64,000 nucleotides of DNA from Parelaphostrongylus tenuis (lineage: Eukaryota > Nematoda > Chromadorea > Rhabditida > Metastrongylidae): NCBI GenBank assembly GCA_019055375.1, contig JAHQIW010001216.1, positions 88,701 through 152,700 on the forward strand, written 5' to 3'. This document shows, one piece after another, positions 1 to 13,459 of the stretch. A program made the translations under genes and the position numbers. Below the pieces are notes generated by a model that made no database searches, was not told the origin of the DNA, and saw only the letters and a list, made by a program, of their open reading frames with translations. Position 1 is the stretch's first letter. Each line of letters begins with the position of its first letter.

Positions 1-37
1 GCTCATTGAAAAATGTAATAAAATACATGCCCCTTAC

Positions 38-3000
38 CAAATACTGCGCCGGTATGATGAGGCGCAAAGTCGTGCGGATTTACCGAAACTCCACCATGAT
101 GTAATCCTCGGCTTGCCATGGACAATGAAAATATCAAAAGAGCTGGTATGAAGGATGAAGTAAAAGGCACTATGAATAGGCAGGCAGCCACGCCTACTAG
201 AGAGATTCCCTTAAAAGGAGGTCAAGATCGTTCATATGATAGATTTTTGGTTATGACAGAACACAAGTATTACCTCCATTAATCGCCTGGTAACCGTCAT
301 CGATTGACCCGTATTTAGTAGAAACGTGGCAAGTAAAGGAGACAACATTGACGTTATCACGATTGATACATTAGGAACAACATTATAAACAATACCCTAG
401 ACAATTTGGAATTATGCACATTAGCAGTAAATAATGTAAATGGCAGCTATAGCATTACATTAGTAATCAAATGAACTCAAGCAGTCATTGCTTGGATTCT
501 GAAGCTGTTTAAGATTTCATTCGAAGTACCTGAGCATCGGGAAATGTATCGTGAAAATAGCTGGGAAGCCAGTTGAACATTGTATAGTAGGCATTACCAC
601 CAGCATACTGAGCGGCAGCCGCGGCCCTATAAGGTTCTTCATAGGAAATTACGTGTGACTAAATACGTAGACTGTCTCAATAACTCGCTTGAATCCCGAA
701 TGATTAAAGTTGTGGGGCTCAAAAGTTCAACACCTTAGCTGTAATGAAGAGGAGACAAAAGCACAACGATAAGCAATACACAGAGGCACCCATATTCTTC
801 TCACCCCTATGAAAAGGCCGCCAAACGACAGTGATATGCTTCAAATGCATATTTGTGATCATCCTAGTAAAACTTGTCGAAATTAGCGCTTTTTTTTTGA
901 ATGTTTCTCTACTTTTTCCAGTATTTTTGACATAAAATGTTGCTTACGTAAGACGAACCAGAATGCAGGGTGTTGGAATAAAGTTTTCCATGGAACCGCT
1001 GCCGAGGCAATAGTAATACCAGAAATTGATAGGCCATTTGCTTCAGGTCGTACCTATAATTTTATTGGACTTTATGAAAGCCCCTTCTACTCGTTTCCTA
1101 AGAAATAAACTATAATGTTATTTCAAAAATAATCTGGATAAACGGAAATGAACATGTTTATATGCGTTCATGTTTAGACGATTGCTGCTCGCACCATTAA
1201 TTATTTTTATTAATTCTCTGTTCTACAAGGAGCATATATAACCTTTTTTAGCAGAATGTTTACCTTTTTTACTAGATCGATTTCAGAAGAAGAGGGGCTA
1301 AGTGCCGGTCGATAGGCCGAACGTGAAAGCACAAAATGAAGGCACCAATACCAGAGTAATGACAAAAAACCTGCCATAAATTCTTCATTAAATGCTAAAA
1401 TTCATGAGCATAATAAGTAAAACAAACGAACTATTTTAGAACGGAATTAATTTCTCAATAGATTTCAGCTAGCCAAATTATAAAAGATTTTGGAAGCATA
1501 AAAGTAAACAAACTTTCCTCAAATGTGGCGTTTTATTTGTAGAGCAGTTTGGGTGTTGAGTGTGAAAGCGAATATGATTTTGGACACTCAAATGACGGTG
1601 AGGTCAAATTTACTTTCCCCTCCCAGCTGATTATTATCGCTTGAAGTTTTTTTTCGGAAAGGAATTAGCTTTCAGTTAAAGAGCGAACGAGATGGTTGAA
1701 GCTACATCAATAGGGGAAATCAGTGTCATTGCATTTAAATTCATTTTACTTTCATTCTACACGACCCGCTATCACAGTACGCTGCGCGAATCTCGGCACT
1801 CCTTGCATTCGATTCGTTTCCTCGCTTTCATTCTCATAGTGGTTTACGCAAATTCCACACGTTATTTCGATTGCTAATTGAAAACTTCGTTTTCATCATG
1901 AATGTCGTAGAATACTAGTAGAGACGATTCTCCTTGCAACCTCGTCGGCCAGCCGAGCTAAGGCGTTCTCAGCCGCTCAGTTTATTGACTGCGATAAACT
2001 GTTGAGGAGGGATTAATCCAGAGCTATGTTATCATCTTGCTTCATGAAACACCGCATCACTACCACTGCACTAACCCGCCCTGGCTATCACATTATACCA
2101 AATTTGGTCGTATGAATCCGCTTACCAACAAAATAAAACAGTGCTCTCCAGCCTACTCGAACCATTAGAAGTGATCCGAAGGACCCTGCGAGCACTGTGC
2201 TGAAATTGACAATAATGATGAAGCATGATTAGTAATATGAAAACAAGCCAATTCTAGTGATCAAATAGTTAGGAATCTATCGGAAGCGAGTTCACTTTCT
2301 CATTACACCCTGTTGAAATTCTCAATGTGTAGAGAATCACACGACAGCTTTAACTAACTATTCAAAAAATGAATAGGCCAATAAATTAACCCGCAATGCG
2401 ATCCAGCAAGTATAATACCAAAAAGTCGTCCTTTATCGGCAGCTGTGAGATGACGAGCTATCATAGAGGCCATTGATGGAATATGAAATGCTGAACAATA
2501 ATGTATATCTCAGAAGCCCTAGTCGTATTCATCTATTGCAGAAATAGAATATTAATTCCAACTACACCTTGTCCTATTCCTGTTAATATTCTTATAAGCA
2601 ACAGAACGATTAGTGGAAAACCACTCCAATAGGCAAATTCGAAAAGCTGTGGTGTAAAAAACGTGAGAAGAATCCACACCATACTCGATATGGGTAGAAC
2701 CTAATGAAAGGAATTGTGAAAGAAATAAAACTGGAAGAAAACGACCGAAACAAGAGAAAAAGACTGAATATATTATTATGTTGTCACTTACATTTTCGCC
2801 ACTATAAATGTCGGCAATCCATCCGGCGAATAATTGCGTTAGCGCATAGCCCCAGAAGAAACACGACAGCATGATACCCTTCAAATTTGATTCACTCGAA
2901 AAATCATTCCAAAAAGGAGATAGAGTGGTTACTTCACGATAACACTTTCGTAACGACCCGTATTTCTCCTTTGATGTGACAAGGACTACATCCATTTTTT

Positions 3001-4958
3001 TCACGCGACATGCTGTGTCCTTGTGAATGTCAAATGTGCTACGACTTCTGTATTCATAGTGACTGAAAACTGGAAAACAACCAATGATCATGCAAAGTGC
3101 GTGCGATGCCACCGATGGAGGCAGAAGCATTTTTGCGTCTTTTCGTTGACCACACTCTTACCCTCAAGGAATGGCCATCGAAATCGATGAGCGCAGAGCG
3201 ATTTGCGCGATTTTCGTTATTTGATTGAAGATTTTTCTTTTTTAGCAAGAATCTTCAAAATTGTTGTATTACTTCGATAGAACAAGATTATACCGACTTG
3301 CTCATATGCTTTGGTTTAGTCATCCAAGCTTTCTGTAGAGAAAAACGCTGATTCACTATGCAATTATACTCATTTTGGCGTTGAGTCAATTGCATTGCAT
3401 TGTGCAAAAGGGATTACAAAGAAATCTTTAGTTTTGTTCTTCCCTAGTTTACACAAAACGCAAGAGTCATCTTAGTAGATAAGAATTGAAGAACAGCTAG
3501 TAACTTACCAAAAATCATTATTCATGTTGTATCCGATACCTATTTATCAAAAACTCTCATTATAACTAAGTTTATATCAATCATTCGCACATCTATAATT
3601 ATTCAGAAATGATGTATGTGATAAAAGATGAAAACTTATGAATAGTAGAAAAACTCTGAGCGGGAAGGAACAACTGCGTTTGAATAAAAGGTTTGGAACA
3701 TGGGCATTATGCAAGCTATTGGTCAGGAATATATGTCTCTAGAGAAGCATTTTCGGTACTTTTCCCCTATATGCACCCATATTCAAAAAAGGTATTAGTT
3801 CTTTCTGATTATGAGGGAACAAATGAAAAATTGATCTCATTTACTGAAAAAGAACTTTTCATAAGAGCATTAGTAACCATTCAAAAGTGAGACTTGTGGC
3901 TGCAGCCACCGTCGCTGTATCTTCATAACGACTCCTTTCCTGGACAACTTCGTAGCAATTCAGAACTAGAATCGAAATTTCACGAAATCTCGTGTTATTT
4001 GCTCTTTATCTCGCCTTTATATTTCGCTGGACGAAACTCCTTCCTCAAAGTGACAAAGTTTTTTTTTGGAATATTAGTAATCATCTGATAGGGCAACGTT
4101 TTCTGATTGCAACGATGTGCTTGTTATGTGGAAATACGGTTTGCAATGAAAATCAGATCGAGTTTTACATCTTTGGCAACCTTGTTTATAGGCTATTCGA
4201 AAACGTGATCGCCGTGGCAGGGGCGTGGTAGAGGTGGGCCGAGACGGGGCGATCGATATTTTGTTATTCAATTGAGAATTTTCTCTCCGCTTTGAAAGAA
4301 AACTCCAGATAAAACGATTGATTGAGATACTACAAAAATTTCTCTTACATATTGATATGCTTTTCTGCTTTCAGCAAATTATACGCGTGATAAAAATGTA
4401 GGTAGAAGGCAAATGTGAAACACAATCTTTGATCTGGATGCTACAACGTTATAAAAGGGTGTTTTGAAAAACAGTCGTGTACCTCAGCTGGTACACGTTC
4501 TCCCTTAGAGGTTAAACCGCAAACTCTCTTCAACAAAAATAGTTCCTCACTGAAAATGAGAAATCAGTAAGATGAGTCCCCGCTTTGGACGAGCAGCGAT
4601 TTTGATCCTGCATTTGATAAGCTGCCAGTTAATTACAAGAAGTACGGGAAAAGTTCGCAGGAGGATACACCATCAGAAAAAAAAAGCTTGAGAGAGGTTA
4701 TATAGCCATATCGTCTTTTTATTAATGATCTAAGAGACCATTGCGAATGATCTAAGCATATATGGAGGCAGATCCTAATCTAATCTATGAAATCGTGCCA
4801 TTTGTATTGTCGGCGTCACAAAAGCACTCACCGAGTCTGTTTTGTTCCATTTGAATTCTTTTGCAATATCAGCAGCTGCAATAGGAAATGCCACGCGAGA
4901 AGCGTAAAGAACGCTTGTGCCACAGAAAAGTGTCACAGCCCAAATTTGTGCTTCTGTT
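38..4958 (-). CDS. SLC17A9-like vesicular nucleotide transporter (MFS), partial
   Basis: Major facilitator of the SLC17 family, closest by eye to SLC17A9/VNUT, which loads ATP into secretory vesicles. Ten minus-strand exons join in phase: 4832-4958, 2792-2878, 2568-2700, 2391-2490, 2126-2199, 1264-1370, 959-1053, 530-626, 274-396, 38-209 (about 371 codons). In order they give TM1 (LFCGTSVLYASRVAFPI), the SLC17 hallmark FFWGYALTQ in TM2, RILTGIGQ then FHIPSM in TM4, GTVLAGSFGSLL, a cytoplasmic loop ending VPWKTLFQHPAFW, NWLPSYFHDTFPDAQ, YNVVP, RRLME, and GLHHGGVSVNPHDFAP. Spacing matches the human protein throughout. The last C-terminal exon or exons lie beyond base 1, and the initiator exon upstream of 4958 was not found. 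Several donors are weak (GTTCGT, GTTAAT, GTGTAG) but phase and homology support them. The 1.95-kb intron between the first two exons holds a foldback repeat. Family is confident, exact paralogue less so. Confidence 0.85.
3690..4560. repeat. Foldback MITE family A, copy in transporter intron
   Basis: The left arm near 3850-3890 contains GAACTTTTCATAAGAGCATTAG. The right arm from about 4260 to 4480 matches right arms at 46030-46230 and 52500-52740: an ACTCCAG block, a GATACTACAA block, a GATATGCTTTTC block and a GTTATAAAAGG block in the same order. The element sits inside the SLC17A9-like intron. Boundaries are approximate; no autonomous partner is visible. Confidence 0.5.
4567..4698 (+). CDS. 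Possible coding exon of unrecognised gene
   Basis: One frame is open from about 4567 and reads as a plausible protein segment, beginning DESPLWTSSDFDPAFDKLP and continuing VNYKKYGKSSQEDTPSEKKS, before a possible GTTATA donor near 4698. The amino-acid composition (Ser, Asp, Lys, few rare residues) looks coding rather than random. It lies inside an intron of the minus-strand transporter and just past a MITE end. No partner exon was found, so this may be a gene fragment or pseudo-exon. I do not recognise the family. Confidence 0.25.
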
Positions 4959-5059
4959 CTGAACGTAAAGACTTTACTACTCCTCTCAATAAACAGAAAT
5001 GGACAATCACAACGATAAAAGTTCCGCTGAGTGTTGCGAAGTTGTGAATGTTTTATCTC

Positions 5060-8000
5060 AAGTCATTTGTTTTGATATCTCGCATAAAACACTTTTGCCA
5101 AACTTCTGACGTGCGATTGACACTTATAATAATTCTAACAGTTCCGGTCCGAGTACATCCCAGATCGGCATAGTTTTTAATCGTTCCTATCTTCGCGTTA
5201 TATGGCATTTGTATCGTAAATCATGTGCATAATCTAGTGCTTTGAACAATGTAGTGTAGCGGCAGTAGATGCCTTGCAACACGTATCTGTTCGTTGGTTC
5301 AATGCCACGTCCCGCGTTCAGTTTCATCTCTTCGTAGTCTAAAATTACTACCAAACTTAAGTGAGAGAATCTAGCACTAACTTTATAGATTGATCACCCA
5401 CAGTAAGATATTGTATAGGTCAGATATGCATCCAAACTCCTGTAAAGGTAGAAACGTCTGTTGAATATATGCATTCTTGAGCGGCAGTTATGTGGTCGTG
5501 ATAGGCTGATGTAACTTACATGTTGTGGACCCAAATGATCACCATTTCACAACAGACTGGCCAAAGCGACAGGGTTGTGATGAGCATTTCTGGCAATTTT
5601 TACCCCCCCCCCCCCCACCCCCCCCCAGTAGCAACTCAGACTTGTGCACAAAATATCTTAATTGAACCTCGAGTTAAAATGTCGGAGCTTAGCTCCGATA
5701 AATCTACCTAAAAAGCTGTTAATCTTCTCTCTGCAATCGATTTGTTTCTGTCGGGCGTAGAATTCCATTCACCGTCAGTCGTACGTTGAGGCAGAACATC
5801 GAGTATTCGCCGACAGCAGATCTTCTACTGATCATTAACTGGACCATCGGTAATTTAGAAGATACCTCTACTCCATTGTACTCAGTTTCAATATCGAACA
5901 TTTACTCTTATCGCAGTGGATATCATCACTGCACGTCCCAACCAACGATTTTGCAATTTTTTCAATGTATGATGAAGTGGGCCTCTGAGAAGATGATAGC
6001 AATGCCTGCACTTTTTTTTGTGCCTGAACGCATTATTTCTGATGAGTAAGCTGTCACATCGCTGTTTGATCACTCAGTTTCCGACGAAATACGCTGCGTG
6101 GGAGAAATCAAAAATAAACTGGAAACATAGAAATATTGCTGAATTTTTTGCACCCTCAAAAATATTGATTTATAGCATCAATTACAAGCCTAAATTTTTC
6201 TATACCAACCTCGTGTTGGCTTAGTTATAGATAAATTACTAAAAATATAAGCATCAAAATCAGATTACTTCTCCCATAATCGCTTTGTGGGCGGTTCATC
6301 GTCCTCGCCTGGTCGTCGCAGCATCTATGATGCCGATCTTTTGTTGACGAACTAAAACTAATGATTCTTGGCGGATTTTTCAGCATTTAACAAAAATACG
6401 AGAGCTTCAACACTGAAAAGTAAAGTTTGATGAAAGGAAGAAATCACGGATAATTGTGATGAGTACAAGTCAGCCTGTCAGCATCACGGAGATCATATTG
6501 AAAAACGATCAAGTAATAAAAGGAACATTTGCATTTTCTGCATTACGAGACAGAAGTGTTCGTGTGAGTCACAAGAATTCAAGGATTGAATAGTTCATGC
6601 TATAAGCTAGTTCATGCTATAAATTCATCGTTTAACTCATTAGCTTCACCTGTACACTTCATTAAAAGCTGTGAGCGATCTGAGAGAAATGATGGACAAA
6701 AGCTTATGATAAACGTGGAAAGAAGCATGCATAAATGCGGGGAACAACGATGACGAGAACTTGCATTGTCATCACGTCATCGCGCAGAAGATCGCTTAGC
6801 GTTTACCACATTTAGTAGGTCTGCTGAATTCAAATTATTGAGAACCCGAAACGTCATTGAACGGACATGACACGTATGTTGAGATTCAAAAAAAAATCAT
6901 GTCACGTGTGAGGTAATCAGCATCTCTTCATCCGTTTGACCTCATATCACAGAATGCCATGGACGTGAAATATGACACTATTGATGGTTTTGAGAGACGA
7001 GTGTCACTCGCCAATCACATTGCCTAATTGTAGCACCAGCTTCAATCTAAAGAGTCGTGTTCTCGGTCCTTTTGACGTCAACAAGAGCAATCACTGATTC
7101 ACTCGATTAGTTGCTTGGTAACAAAACAATTACTTATATGACAGTGCAAAGTAATTGTTTCAAAAATTCAATTTTGAAACGTTCCACTCAAGTGAATATC
7201 TGTGGAACGCAATGGTCACAAAGCTACAAAAGTATGACTATGGGATCGACAAAACGATTGATTCGATTATAAGGTCATGTTCGCTTTCGATTCATAGTGG
7301 TAACAAATTTGTTACATGGACACATTCAGCAAACTTGAAAATGCCTTACATGTTTTTCTGGCAGTCGTGGATAAAACAAAGTTGCATTGTCATGTTACTA
7401 TGCTGTTTACGTCACTATTGGTCCTCTAATGCAACATGAAAAAGTCAGATCCGTCGATCTTCGTCAATCTCAGAGAGAAGCGTAATGCGTTCGACTCCAT
7501 GTGTAGAACTGTAGAATACCTTTCAATCGACTTCTTTGAGACCTTGCCCAAAAATTAAGTATAGTCTGATAGAATTTTTGAGCCTTTTGAGGTCTGGTAT
7601 GGCATGTCTAGTGGTCGACGTATGTTTCGGCTTTCTCGCAAACCTCATCACTTGACGTGGAGTGATACTTCTTCGGCGACGATTCTATAGTAGGGAGAGC
7701 AGCCGAGTGGCACGTGGCACTGATGAGGTTGCGAGAAAGCCGAACATGCGTCCACCACTGAGTGCTATACAGACCGCAAAGGGCAAAACATTCTACCAAA
7801 ATTACACTAATTGGACATATTATTCAGCCTATACTTAACATGTAGTATCCTACCTATGTATCGAGTCAGTATTTTCTTTCTCCAAGACATCGTAATGTCC
7901 ATCTTCCATATTTCCAATTCTAGTTTGGTGAAAGACTTGGTGAACTCTGGGTGTGAGATAGAACGTAAACGTATCAGTGCGTATTGTAGAGCAACTCTAA

Positions 8001-9840
8001 AAGATGCATTAGCGTCACATGTGTTTTCTGTAACACGAATATCTAAACAAATCGCTTTCAATACTTTTAAAAGACTCCAATATAACCCGGATGTGAGTCG
8101 GAACAGCGCAGTGATCTACCTATTCATGTTGATTTTGAAGCATTCCTGTATGTCAAAGTGTGATGCTCAGCTTAATCATTCCTTAGTGAGATCACCGAAG
8201 CAAAAACATTCGATGTGTCTATCAGGAGTCTTGTTTGAGTGTAAACCGACACCACTTCACAGCACTCACTCGTACCTTATTTCTTAGCAAAAATGGTTAA
8301 AATAAAGAACCCACAGCAAAGAGGAATGGTAATCTTTATGTTCTTCAAGCTTGGTCAACTAAGTAGCAGTGGTATGCACTGAGGACTTTGATTTACTAGA
8401 GCCCTTAGTCCAAGAACAACGGGATTGATTTGCTGCAGGAGACGAGCGAAAAATAATTATCCTATAAATTTTTAGCCCAAAGATCTCAGCATATAGTCAG
8501 CAATGTTGATTAGATTGAAAATCATCAAATTCTGTACGCCAGAGATCTTTGTCAACGGCAGACGAGTTTAGTTATATTGCCATCACAACTCTATTACAAA
8601 TCTTAGGAGTATGCAAATCTTTTTTTTTTTGTCTCCTTTTCCTCGTCGAGGGGTTTGGGACCAGTGGACATCACTGGCCTCGAACCCATCGCACGAACAA
8701 AGGTCCGAGTGAGTAGTTTATATCGTGTTAAAGAGAAATTTCCAGAAACAAAAATATAAGAACAAAAACGAAAAATATGAAAACACAGATAACTTCCAAA
8801 AGAACTCCGTGATTGATTGAGTGTTTTTGATAAGCCAGTTTGTCAAAAACACGAGTATTCAAAACCGCAGTAATCGAGAAGATCGACATCACAAATTGTT
8901 AAGAACGCGCACGACTCTCAGAGGGTTGTCGACAACAAAAATTGAGTTCTTGCAGACCGACACTCTTAACGAAAAAAACACAAAACACTCGTTCCACACA
9001 TTTATTTCATATGAGGAGTGCAGATCGATGACATTAATTGATCCAACAGTTTCAACTAATAACAGACGAACGGGATTAGCCGTTTCGCGTTCTGTGTGCG
9101 GTACCGGGACGGTAAGATATATTTACCGTGCTAGAAACATCAGACGGTGAACTTCCTATCTGTCTTTACATATATTGTAGAGATCCCTGCTTTTGATCCA
9201 TTCAGTTACTTTCAGTAATCTGTCATCTACGAAGATTTCGGATCCGGAAACTTCGGATATTTCCACTAATGGAGAGTACGAAATGTTAGTCGTCGCCTAC
9301 TTGTATAGGGGACTGAGCTCCCCGAGAGGAATGGCAAAAGACGAAAGGGTGCCGATGAGACTATCAAGGTCGAAACACGGCATCTGGCTCTACAAGTCAA
9401 CCCTATGTAACAGATCACATCCGTGATCGATTGTGTTTATGTGGCATATTGAAAATTTCCCCAAAAGAACAAATCGTTTCTTCCACCTCTTTGTGCAGAA
9501 TTCTATCTCAGCATCTCAGAGCACTTCAAACTCATTCCACCATAATACTGGTCGAGCTAGTACTTCAAAGGATTTTTGGCCAACATGCCACTAAGAAGTA
9601 AATTATATTAATATTCTAAGCCCGTAGAAAAATCAATCTACTTTCCATTATGAAGACTAGAGCGAGTGGTGAACCACCACGTTACCCTGCAGTTTGACAC
9701 CTAATCAAAACTTTCAACCTTAAAGTAGCAGGCTGTAAGTACAACCTCGAGCAAACCGAAAAAAAGGACATAGAACTGACTGGAACGATAGTGAGGACTA
9801 TATAACAGATGTGTCAGAAAATGATCGAAAAATGGCTCTT
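5060..9840. other. Long stretch without supported genes
   Basis: Only scattered open frames of 60-160 codons are present, without recognisable domains, splice-site logic or partner exons. The longest (7811-8287, plus, 158 codons) overlaps an equally featureless frame on the other strand. The missing first exon of the transporter should lie in the left part of this stretch. A T-rich run occurs at about 8620-8632. Nothing else is supported. Confidence 0.5.
5603..5626. repeat. Poly-C tract with one interruption
   Basis: Fourteen C, one A, then nine C. A simple homopolymer tract in otherwise AT-rich DNA, with G-quadruplex potential on the opposite strand. Confidence 0.9.
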
Positions 9841-10059
9841 ATATTCCCATTATCTCTGGCCACAACATGAATATACAACATTTGAAATGCGTCGAACGTG
9901 TTGAACGTTTGTTCGAAAGTCAGATAAGATCACCGAGATTAAATGGTACAAGTGCAAACCGGTTCGACTGTATACAACGGAACGGTTACGATCTACTTCG
10001 TTCTTGGTCAACAACTCTCTACCACAGCCACCATCGCCATATTGAGGCAAGTCACATCG

Positions 10060-13000
10060 TGCATCAACCAATCACGTATTGACTATCAAACTGCATCATT
10101 CACCTGTATCACCTGTATCACCTGTCGTCCCGTTGATCGTCGCGTGACTCGAGAGGGTACCAGCAACATTTCCATTTTCCTTATCGCGTGCAAGAGTAGC
10201 CCAGTGTGTCTTCCTCGCTCTAGGGATTCGCCGAGCATCACATCTTCCTTCTGTAGCTTTCGTGAAAAAATCGGACCAACAGGTCGGTGGTCTTCCTGTA
10301 GAGCGCTTGATGTCCCGAGGAATTCAGCCGGTAACGGCTCTCGTCCATCGGTTTCGTTGAAGCGCATTACGTGTCCCGTCAATCTTATTTTCGACATCCT
10401 GGCGTATAGAACGGCGTCTATGATTTTTGATCGCTGACGTAGGTCGGAACTTCAAATCCTTTCATGCACTTGCGAGATACGGTATACTCCTAGCATCGAC
10501 CATTCGTCTGCGCGTTCGATAACGTCAAGTGATCTTTTATCCTGATTACGTAGCGGCCAGGTTTCTGCTGCATACCTCAGAGCAGGAATAATCGTAGAGT
10601 CGAAAAGGTGGGCATGGATTCGGATGTTCTTTGTCCTTTTCACTACATCTTCTATGCTCTTAAGCGTTCTCCCAGCCGTTCGTTTCCTCCTGCTCAACTC
10701 TGGAGCTAGGTCGTTAAACATGTTATTTCACGACCTGGATAAAGAAAATTGGAGCATTCGGAAATTGTCGTTCCTTTAAACGTGAATGGGGCATTCAAAA
10801 CCCATGTTCCTCATGAACATCGTTTTCGTTAGATTTAGTTGAAGACCAATTTTTCCACACGCGTTATCGAAATCGGTCAACATCGTTCCGCTTGGCTGAA
10901 GTTTGGTGATGAGAACGATATCGTCAGCAAAACAAAGGTGGTTTAATTGTCGACCGTCAATTTTCATTCCCATATCGTCCCATTCCAATGTTCGCATGAC
11001 GCTTTGTAGGGTGGCAGTAAATAGTTTTGGCGAAATTGTATCGCCTTGTCGAACCCCTCTCTTACGTCAATGGTGATATTGTTATAGAATGGCAAAACTT
11101 TAGTCGTGAAATCTTTACAAAGCTCACGAATGATCATTATGCACCGTCCTGGTTATGCGAAGCCTCTATAACCGCTTCTGTTTCCACTGAGTCAAAGACT
11201 TTCTTCAGATCGATGAAAGTGACACAGAGTGGTTGTTTACACTCTCGTGAAACTTCAATGAGTCTTGTAGTCGTGATGATGTGTTATATGGTACTAAATC
11301 CTTTTGGGACCCCTACTTGTTCGCATGGCTGTCCATCGTCCACTGTTCTATCAATCCTGACTCGAGTAAAGAGTTTATAGACTACGGACAGCAAGCAGAT
11401 TGGGCGATGATTGCCTATGTCGTGAAGGTCTCCCTTTTTGAACAACAACAACAACAACAACGTATTTTTGGTTTTCCATTGCATGGGAACCTTGCATTCT
11501 GACAGGTAGCGAGGAAGAGCCGAGCCAGAGTGTTTATGAGAACTGGTGGTAGGTTCTTCAGGTGTTATAGTCTAATCCTGTCTGGACCGGGTGTTGTTCT
11601 GTTCTTCACCGATGATATAGCATGTCGGAATTCGGAAGGGAGGACCGGTGGGACGACATATTCGTCCTTTTTCAATTTTATATGACGGTAAGAGAACATG
11701 GCTAGCGAGGAGATACGACTAGTATTGGTGGATAATTTTCTCCATAGCCCTTCTGGAAGCTGTAAGTGTCCCGTCAGGGCATCGGAATGCAATCATCTTG
11801 GTTTTATAATTGGCGAAGTCTCGCTGGGTTTTGCGAATGCTCTTCCCAGCTTCTGCAGCTTCTGCTGTAAATGCTGCTCTTCTCTCTTTGAGATCTTCTT
11901 TTATCGCTTCTCTGTAGCACTTTGCAAGTTCGGACGTTAAGATTCGGTTGCCTGTAGCTCGTGCGATTCCACGTTGACGTTTCAGCTCGAGTGTCTGCGG
12001 AGATAAGCGTCTCTTCGTGACCTTAGGACTCTCGGCTTTCATAGCTTTAACGCGAAGATATTCAACAAGTCGATCGTATTCTTCGTCGATGTTGTCGACA
12101 ACGGTATCTTCCTAAGAGCCGGCTAATGATTTGAATACATCCCAGTTTATGGTAGTTCTGGGACTTCGTTGTTTGAATTTAGCGGCTTTCTCTCCTCTTC
12201 TCGAAAATCGGAATGTTGCGCGAAGGAGGCGATGGTCTGATCCCGTGTAGAACTTAGGAACAACAGCGACATCAGTCAGGCAAAACCTTCGATTTACTAT
12301 GATGTGATCTATTTCGTTATGGTACTCTCCATTGGAGACTCGCACGTCCATCGCTGAGAAAGAGGCTTTTGGAATTGCGAGTTACCATGGATGGTTTGGG
12401 TCGTCATGATAAAGTCAGATAGCCTCTCACCCTGTTCAATCCATTCTAGTCCGTGGGTCGCAATGTGACGTTCTTCAAATCTTCAGACGTTCTTCTAGGT
12501 ACAATTTTTGCATTAAAATCTCCGACAATGACCTTAAAGAATGTATGATATTCCCGAGGTCCATATACGCTTCGACTTCGTCTTTGTCATAGCTTGATGT
12601 TGGTGCGTAAGCAACGAAGATGGTCAAAGCCGGCATAGAATCACATCATTTCAACCGTAATTGTCCGATACGGGTTGTTAGTTGTTCAAACGAAGCGACG
12701 ATGTTCACGGTCAAATTCGATTTGACGAGGACGCCAACGCCGCCGACACCTCTGCTCTCGCATGTTCCAAAAAACAGTTCTTCTCCGGTGTCATAAATAG
12801 CGTGAAAAGGATGGCATCTTCGTCTCAGCCAGACCAATGACATCGTACCTTAATATTCATGCTTGAATCAATAGATCTTCTACAACGGATTCATGAGCAA
12901 GGGTTCTTACATTGTAGATACAGATAGTCATTTTGATCCGTTTTGATCTTGGCAACCTAGTTTGGCCCTAAGATTTTAGCAGCCTCGCCGTACTGGTCCT

Positions 13001-13450
13001 ACTTGGCGCTGCCGTACCAAGGGCTCTCTCGAGGTCAGGGGAATGAGGCCATATTTATTTTGTTTTTAGCATTTTATACCAACGTATAGCTTGGTAGGGT
13101 CTAAACGTAAGGGCTGGGTACTCAAGAGTAGCTTGCAAGTTTCTCTCGGAGGAGAGGGAGGTGCTTATTTGTTGGAGGCGACTCCTAACCGCCTCCCATG
13201 TACTTCCCAGCCGCTTGTTGCAGGCTATTGGCCAACTTGACGCGTTGAAAGAGAGTTTCGTTGAGTCGGCGTTGCAGAAGCAGGGAGCCCATCCCCTGAA
13301 TTCACCTGCGTCTCTAAGAAGCACACGGTCACTTTTGGTCCGCGTTTATTCCCCTATCCACCACGTGGGGACGCGCCACGTGTCCTCGCGGTTAACCGGG
13401 CCTCATCCCTCAAAGAGGGAGGTCCGTCGGAGGACGACTGCATCATTGCA
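10060..13450 (-). mobile_element. RTE-type non-LTR retrotransposon, nearly full length, decayed
   Basis: A LINE on the minus strand, reading from about 13450 (5') to about 10060 (3'). A GC-richer leader (13055-13450) precedes an endonuclease/exonuclease/phosphatase domain, a reverse transcriptase and an RTE-style C-terminal tail. The 3' end carries short tandem units of the type GATACAGGT at about 10100-10120, the kind of simple repeat tail that RTE elements use. The reading frame is broken many times, so it is not autonomous. A fragment of the same or a close family recurs at 29975-30250 (plus). No clear target-site duplication was seen. Confidence 0.85.
10086..12931 (-). pseudogene. RTE endonuclease-reverse transcriptase, broken
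   Basis: The endonuclease begins at an ATG at 12931 with MTICIYNVRTL and soon meets a stop. Further pieces show GVGGVGVLVKSN (near 12740) and the C-terminal endonuclease motifs HNEIDHIIVNRR and SDHRLLRA (12220-12351). The reverse transcriptase shows TPGPDRIRL (about 11570), NHRPICLLSV (about 11400) and the catalytic FADD box as LCFADDIVLI (about 10920). The tail carries ALRYAAETWPL (about 10580) and GHVMRFNE (about 10380). Pieces fall in different frames separated by stops and indels, so the protein is dead. Family motifs are established; the lesions are seen directly. Confidence 0.8.
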
Positions 13451-13459
13451 TGCATCAAA

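Noticed and set aside
2879..3130. Upstream extension of the open frame containing the transporter TM2 exon (MLLPPSVASHAL...)
   Set aside because: The exon starts at 2878 after an AAG acceptor, in phase with the TM1 exon at 4832-4958. The extension has no family similarity and is intronic.
3121..3250. Minus-strand LRSSISMAIP segment resembling the end of SLC17 TM1
   Set aside because: It meets an in-frame stop just before a possible donor, and a much better TM1 exon was found at 4832-4958.
5719..5901. Minus-strand frame starting MFDIETEYNGVEV as a possible first exon of the transporter
   Set aside because: It ends in a stop rather than a donor in the required phase, and has no similarity to the family N-terminus.
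7811..8287. 158-codon plus-strand open frame, longest in the left spacer
   Set aside because: No domain, no signal of exon boundaries, and an equally open overlapping frame on the minus strand; chance ORF is likelier.
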